From: Dryomyza anilis
Lineage: Eukaryota > Arthropoda > Insecta > Diptera > Dryomyzidae
Length of the DNA stretch: 64,000 nt
Direction: 5' to 3'
Assembly (NCBI GenBank): GCA_951804985.1
Contig: OX638133.1
Location: forward strand, 36,109,963 to 36,173,962
Part shown: positions 61,001-64,000 of the stretch, one piece after another
How positions within the stretch are numbered: position 1 is the stretch's first letter
Layout: the number at the start of each line of letters is the position of its first letter
The notes under the pieces: model-generated
Seen by the model: only the letters and a program-made list of their open reading frames with translations
What the model was told of the DNA's origin: nothing
The model's database searches: none
Made by a program: the position numbers and the translations under genes

Positions 61001-63022
61001 TATGATAGTTAGGATTATCAAAATTATAGTCGGTCTAAGCCGACTATAAATACCCTACACATATGTGTGGTTACCATTCAAAGTGATGTATAGGTCACCA
61101 GGGTATACGAATCCTGAAAATAACTACAAACATTCAATCGTTGAAGAATTTCCATTCATTTGATACCCATATTTACAAATGGGTAGGTGTACCGAATTTC
61201 GATTTTTTTTTTGTGAACCACAAGTCTTTTCGCCGGAAAACAATATTATCATGTATTTGAGCATGACATCAATATATATTTGACCAAAAAAGTTTACCTA
61301 AGCACGTATACGTAAGAATTGATCATTTTATGTACATTTTATATGAGGTATTTGAACATAAGTGGTCGGATCATAGGTCACAATGGACCGATCTCGCCAA
61401 TTTCGCACATACAGCGTAGGTATATTAGTAATCTAAGTTATAAGTTTCATTTATCTAGCTCTTCAATTTTAAAAGTAGTAGGGATTTCAACAGACAGACA
61501 GACGGACAGACGGACAGACAGACGGACAGACAGACGGACAGACAGACGGACAGACGGACATCGCTAAATCGACTCAGGAGGTCATGCTGATCAAGAATAT
61601 ATATACTTTTCCATACCGGAGATGCTTCCTTCTGGGTGTATCAAACGGCGTACCAAACTGAATATACCCTTTCACTCTTAGTGTAGGGTATAAAAATAAA
61701 AATTAAAATGAATGATAAAATTGAATTAGAAAATCGATAATATCGACGCCTCTTACGAAAAGCAGCATGTTTCAATTTGCTTACGAAAAACGGCACGTTT
61801 ACATGTTATTATAGAAAATTGTGCTGTTTTTCGTAAACCAATTGAAACGTTCTGGTTTTCGTAAGAGGCGTCGATATAATATCTATAATTTTTTTTTTTG
61901 TACTCTTTTTGAAAAAATTCAAACAATTTTTTTATTACCCCAACCTACATGCGTTTTTTTAATACTTCAGGAATTATTCCATATTTTATAATTTATTTTG
62001 TAATTTAAAAAATTTCCTTCAGAGATAGTCTACAAAAAAGCTTTAACATAGTAAAGGGTTTTTCAACAGGGACGCTACAAAAGTAGAGCGACAGGGACAG
62101 CAAACGACGCCATATTTCTTGCCACTTTTTTCACATTTCTCTTCAGTAAGGTTTGCCATTTAATGATGGAAAGATATACGAATTCGAATTTCGGTAGTAA
62201 ATTTTAATAATTTTGACTCGTTGTTGGCATCGTTTGCTGTCCCTGTCGCTCTACTTTTGTAGCGCTCTTATTGAAAAACCCTTTATATATAAATCACTAA
62301 ATTGTTTGTACATAAAACGTTTTATATGTACATAAAAATATCAATTTTACTTTTAATTTACAGTGTTTAGTAAGTAAATAAAAAGTGATTAAAATTCATT
62401 TTTAATTTAATAAAATACAAATTAAATGAAATGAATGCTTTTGAATGAAAAAAATTAAACAGATCCCTTTACTAATCCCTTTATCAATAAAATGTATGTT
62501 TTTTAAAACAAACTCTACGAATGACCATCTGCGAATCGTTTGTTGCACTCTTTACAATGTTTCGTATTACGTACTGCCATTAAGTAGTACTACACAGTGT
62601 TGCCAAATATTCGCAATATAGTATGACCTGAGTACCTATGTGAGACCTATAAACTGAATGCATCGAACATAAAAAATAAGTCTACATAAATCATGCAACA
62701 ACGTTGCTCAAACTGTTGTCCAGTTCATTTTTGAAAAAACTGAACAAAAAAAACAACACCGCCCAAAATAAAGGAAACCTATGAAATATTGTCTAAACGA
62801 TGCCGTGTCACATGTTGGCTGTAGGTACTTGTGCTTTGGTCCTTCAATGATTTTGAGCATCCTTCAGTCTCGTCCCTACACACGCCATTTATGTAGCACA
62901 CGAACACATATGCTATACACTCACCTGTAAATTGGACAGTAAAATGTCTGCCTCTGGCAATAGAGTCGCATCTGGCAGCAAGAGTCCAAATTGCCCACAA
63001 AATTCCTTATCCAGTCGTTGAG
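45925..63022 (-). CDS. Ipk1: inositol-pentakisphosphate 2-kinase, 3' part (seven exons)
   Basis: Exons at 62925-63022, 57753-58043, 57563-57621, 51090-51236, 47770-48163, 46151-46353 and 45925-46099 join without a break into about 455 codons ending in TAA. Family hallmarks appear in the expected order: YAIEIKPKQG (the EIKPK motif with the catalytic Lys), CRYCAMQFLK, AYCPLALFSG, CPQNNLRIFRNGDLIYGD, LPKNCVLQKVLHLQLLAK, ALDCSLMIAF and VTVLDLDPKP. The enzyme phosphorylates inositol pentakisphosphate at position 2 to give IP6 in nucleus and cytosol. The N-terminal part of the kinase lies beyond 64000. Introns are rich in transposons. A Thr/Ala-rich insert between EIKPKQG and CRYC is unusual for the family. 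Confidence 0.94.
46151..46353 (-). CDS. Ipk1: Ipk1 exon
   Basis: RNFQQMSRNKFANNTTTR to CSLMIAFQQIVADER; acceptor TTTTGCAG, donor CG|GTACAG. It carries the conserved DCSLMI motif. Confidence 0.93.
46933..47175. mobile_element. 243-bp MITE with ACACTCAGGGA ends
   Basis: Left ACACTCAGGGAAAA, right AATTCTCTGAGTGT, an 11-bp inverted repeat with one mismatch. The interior has AAATTAACATG and its reverse. Single copy in the window. Confidence 0.75.
47275..47603 (+). mobile_element. MITE family A, copy 21
   Basis: TACACACAGAATAAAGATTT to GAGAATGTTTTTGTGTGTA; the most distal copy of the family. Confidence 0.8.
47770..48163 (-). CDS. Ipk1: Ipk1 exon with variable linker
   Basis: Starts DMLQIVQHLLIECLLRDF, then about 75 poorly conserved polar residues, then LPKNCVLQKVLHLQLLAK. 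Acceptor AACATAG, donor AAG|GTGAGT. Confidence 0.93.
48737..50854. mobile_element. fold-back element with CAGTGTTC ends
   Basis: Left CAGTGTTCTCATTCTACTCC, right AAAAGTGTGAACACTG. TCTACTC units are repeated near both ends (48750-48870, 50720-50830). Internal arms at about 49020-49400 and 49960-50440 are reverse complements (AATATCTCGCGTT / ACGCGAGATATTT). The CAGTG end suggests hAT, but the flanking bases (ATTTAATT, TTAAATAT) do not match, so the class is open. Confidence 0.65.
49490..49905 (-). mobile_element. family B-type repeat (B3)
   Basis: GTGAGCGGATCACGATTATT, GGACAGACAGACGG, GTGATGTTGACCAAGAA and a final CCCATGGGTATAGGGTATA. Same plan as B1 but diverged; it lies in the centre of the fold-back element. 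Confidence 0.65.
51090..51236 (-). CDS. Ipk1: Ipk1 exon with NNLRIFRNGDLIYG motif
   Basis: QPPSMLAALSALFECPQN, then NLRIFRNGDLIYGDHSS, ending at Gln plus GG. Acceptor CTTGCAG, donor GG|GTAAGT. This segment is among the most conserved in the kinase. Confidence 0.93.
52535..52760. repeat. interspersed repeat family F, copy 1
   Basis: Four to five loose units of CTCAGTGACCATATTAC and ACAACCATAATATG spaced 40-60 bp. Shared with 58965-59170. Confidence 0.6.
53087..53854. mobile_element. hAT-like element with GGGCGCGTGCC ends and a nested insert
   Basis: Left TAGAGATGGGCGCGTGCC, right GGCACGCGCCC. Subterminal GCACG words are frequent at both ends. Flanks ATTCAGAC (53078-53085) and ATTCAGTC (53855-53862) agree in 7 of 8 positions, compatible with an aged hAT target duplication. 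The middle (53280-53600) is a separate sequence rich in GGAACCGGAATCGG. Confidence 0.6.
53280..53600. repeat. GGAACCGGAATCGG-rich nested repeat
   Basis: About ten variants of GAACCGGAATCGG in alternating spacing. It lies between the two GCACG-rich ends of the surrounding element. Confidence 0.6.
54984..55890 (+). mobile_element. mariner-type element, DD41D group, internally deleted
   Basis: Flanked on the left by TA. The left end AAGGGTTTTTCAACAGGGAC is the terminal sequence shared with the fold-back MITEs. The right end is decayed after AAAACTTTTGTAGCG. About 450 bp of the transposase 5' part are missing between 55145 and 55160. Confidence 0.88.
55165..55786 (+). pseudogene. mariner DD41D transposase remnant
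   Basis: Visible: IIFSDEAHFWLNSFVNKQN with the first catalytic Asp, an in-frame TAG after MRY, then ITVWCGLWAGGVIGPYFF, WFQQDGATSHTA with the second Asp, and SCDLTPLDYFLWGYVKSMVY with the third. Exactly 41 residues separate the second and third Asp, which defines the DD41D (rosa-like) branch of the mariner family. A 1-base frameshift follows near 55635; the C-terminus continues in another frame to HAKEIEFHT and a stop. The DNA-binding N-terminus is deleted. It cannot encode an active enzyme. Confidence 0.9.
55901..57062. mobile_element. long-inverted-repeat element (family J)
   Basis: Ends TGGGCCATTCCACACCAAAT and ATTTGGTGTGAAATGGCCCA. Arms of roughly 410 bp (55901-56320, 56640-57062) are inverted repeats through CGATTTCATTAAAATTTGGG, ACCACGGGCCACATGTTC and TCCTTAAAAAG blocks. 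No transposase. It sits 10 bp after the mariner. Confidence 0.85.
57563..57621 (-). CDS. Ipk1: Ipk1 exon (59 bp)
   Basis: LKTRKIQQRNAYCPLALFSG; acceptor GTCACCAG, donor GG|GTGAGT. It fits between CAMQFLK and QPPSML in phase and matches the family segment with the YCPL...SG motif. Confidence 0.92.
57753..58043 (-). CDS. Ipk1: Ipk1 exon with EIKPKQG motif and Thr/Ala-rich insert
   Basis: From TTTTTEEVRSSGDTYAIEI through KPKQGWWLPYDANDLLRM to RCRYCAMQFLK. Donor AAG|GTAACA. The acceptor ATCAG at 58044 is chosen because it keeps phase 0 with the upstream exon; the first few Thr codons are thus less certain. Roughly 45 residues between MCP and RCRYC come from a CAN trinucleotide stretch. Confidence 0.85.
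57810..57930 (-). repeat. coding CAN trinucleotide repeat in Ipk1
   Basis: Interrupted ACA/GCA/ACC triplets in the Ipk1 frame give Thr, Ala and Met. The other frames give Asn/Ser-rich or Leu-rich shadows. Confidence 0.8.
58965..59170. repeat. interspersed repeat family F, copy 2
   Basis: Units such as ATATGATCCTCAGTGACA and CACAACCATACTATTG, as at 52535-52760. Confidence 0.6.
59214..59270. repeat. (TATGG)n microsatellite
   Basis: Eleven perfect pentamers. The Tyr/Gly/Met-rich reading frames over it are artefacts. Confidence 0.97.
60220..60870. repeat. T-rich low-complexity tract
   Basis: About 650 bp in which the + strand is mostly T with G, built of TTTTGCTTTTG and TTTTGTTTT words. It is strand-asymmetric and looks like a decayed hexamer-type repeat. 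Confidence 0.7.
60953..61696 (-). mobile_element. interspersed repeat family B2, copy 2
   Basis: Reverse of 29829-30545: AAAACCAGTTGGGAAGG to CTCTTAGTGTAGGGTATA, with an expanded CAGACAGACGGA array in the middle. Confidence 0.8.
61494..61562. repeat. CAGACAGACGGA array inside the B2 repeat
   Basis: About nine units of GACAGACGGACA and shorter variants. Confidence 0.9.
61741..61876. mobile_element. 136-bp hairpin element
   Basis: Arms TATCGACGCCTCTTACGAAA and TTTCGTAAGAGGCGTCGATA at the ends. A further inverted pair (TTGCTTACGAAAAACGGCA) lies inside, so nearly the whole length can fold back. Confidence 0.8.
62054..62283. mobile_element. mariner-derived MITE flanked by TA
   Basis: AAGGGTTTTTCAACAGGGAC at the left, GCGCTCTTATTGAAAAACCC then TT at the right, TA at 62052-62053 and 62284-62285. 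The left part equals the mariner 5' end. It has one left-type and one right-type terminus. Confidence 0.85.
62925..63022 (-). CDS. Ipk1: Ipk1 exon, most upstream in the window
   Basis: QRLDKEFCGQFGLLLPDA then TLLPEADILLSNLQ. Acceptor TTTATAG, donor CAG|GTGAGT; it starts in phase 1. It corresponds to the segment before EIKPK in the kinase N-lobe. Earlier exons must lie beyond 64000. Confidence 0.85.
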
Positions 63023-63599
63023 CTATAAAACAATAGTTTGTGAGAAAAGAAAACCATATTCGAGAACTACAGGCGGTCGAGATGGGCTAAACTGCATTTG
63101 TACATTTATGAAAATGTTTTAAAGTGCGAATGAGTTTTGAAAATGCTAACTATAAAGTATAACGTAGAATTGATTTTATAAAAATCATATTATTCAGCAA
63201 ATAATCGTTATCTTTATAATGTATATGTTTCTCAAATATGTTTCTCAATTTTCTCCATAATACCTAGAACGATATCTCCTTTTTAGGTGTATTCCATTTT
63301 TACTATGGCCATGATCGGGAACCGATTATTGAATTTTTACCTTATCATTATTTGACCAGTTCCATGACAAACATGTCATGATATCGTCACTTTCATGCCA
63401 AAGGGGCGAAAGTGCATTTTTAAAAATCTTGGGATATCAAATTTTAAAGTTTGAAGTGCTTTTAAAATTAGAAAAGTTTATTTTTTTTTTTTCAATTTAT
63501 TTTGTTATTTTGGTTTAATTATAAATTATTATTACGTATATAAAATATCTTTGGATTTGGACAACTTACTGAATTATAAATATGGATTTTGTGAGGCTA

Positions 63600-64000
63600 T
63601 ATTCTGACCAAAACGCAAAAAAAATTTTTGTTTTTTATGCTATTACTCTTTATTTACGCAATATAAAATAGTGATGTAAGCATTTATTAATTATTTTTAA
63701 AGCACCTATCGATTGGCATCATTATTTTTAAATAATTTTTCAAATATTTATTTGCCATTTGTTATTTGCAAGAAAAATGTTTGGAAAAATATTTTTAAGT
63801 TATGATGCCCATCGATACGTGCTCTAAAAACAAACAATTAATGCCGTTACATCACTATTTTATCTTGCACCGATAAAGAGTTATAGCAAAAAAACGAAGA
63901 AATTTGAAAAATTGAAAATCTTGCCATGCCAAAAGGGCGAATCGTTTCGTTTTTTGCTATAACTTTTTATTGATACAAGATAAAATAGTGATGTAAAGGA
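63600..64000. repeat. inverted repeat running off the window
   Basis: GCTATTACTCTTTATTTACG to AAAATAGTGATGTAA (63639-63679) reappears reversed at 63847-63887 and again forward at 63954-63997. Between 63680 and 63847 the two sides of a palindrome (CTATCGATTGGCATCA / GATGCCCATCGATA) are visible. Probably a fold-back element cut by the window edge. Confidence 0.7.

Larger units (their letters stand above)
58044..62924 (-). other. Ipk1: Ipk1 intron (4.9 kb)
   Basis: Contains family D and F repeats, a pentamer microsatellite, a T-rich tract, a B2 repeat and two hairpin MITEs. 58130-58560 and 59770-60200 are unassigned; 62290-62920 is AT-rich with no element recognised. Confidence 0.8.

Overview
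This is nuclear DNA of an insect, very AT-rich, with long introns packed with transposon remnants. Three genes can be followed exon by exon and all three read as fly proteins. The protein matches, the GT-AG introns and the intronic repeats carrying runs of CTGTCTGTC point to a schizophoran fly. The dense load of MITEs, the tRNA-derived SINEs and the bloated introns suggest a calyptrate (blowfly, house-fly or flesh-fly type) rather than Drosophila; that placement is inference.

Layout. (1) 1-9906: intronic or upstream DNA of otp, full of MITE family A, with a SINE and an inverted pair of 0.8-kb repeats. (2) 9907-14331, + strand: the last four coding exons of the homeobox gene orthopedia (otp), from homeodomain residue 47 to the C-terminal OAR motif. 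(3) 14003-19318: a 1601-bp tandem duplication of the otp terminal exon and 3' UTR, plus an older diverged third copy of the UTR. (4) 22754-45209, - strand: the complete four-exon Cib2 gene (calcium- and integrin-binding EF-hand protein, 189 aa). Its 12.3-kb intron 3 holds a dimeric satellite array inside a MITE and a CR1/jockey-like LINE. Its 10-kb intron 2 holds a hAT element with another copy of itself nested inside, and a second SINE. (5) 45925-63022, - strand: the last seven exons of Ipk1 (inositol-pentakisphosphate 2-kinase); the 5' exons lie beyond 64000. Its introns hold two more hAT-like elements, a dead DD41D mariner and several fold-back elements.

The three genes have unrelated jobs: otp is a neural transcription factor, Cib2 a calcium sensor and Ipk1 makes IP6. 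Ipk1 and Cib2 lie head to tail with only about 0.7 kb between them; otp converges on Cib2. No prokaryotic feature, CRISPR array, functional tRNA or rRNA gene was seen.

The most unusual structures are: an alternating 182/172-bp satellite array inside a MITE; a hAT element invaded by an opposite-orientation copy of itself, both with perfect 8-bp target duplications; fold-back MITEs made from mariner ends; and the exact duplication of the otp terminal exon. MITE family A is named here only for bookkeeping: about 300 bp, ends CACACAGAATAGAG and TTTTTCTGTGTG, 21 copies or fragments, strand given relative to that orientation.
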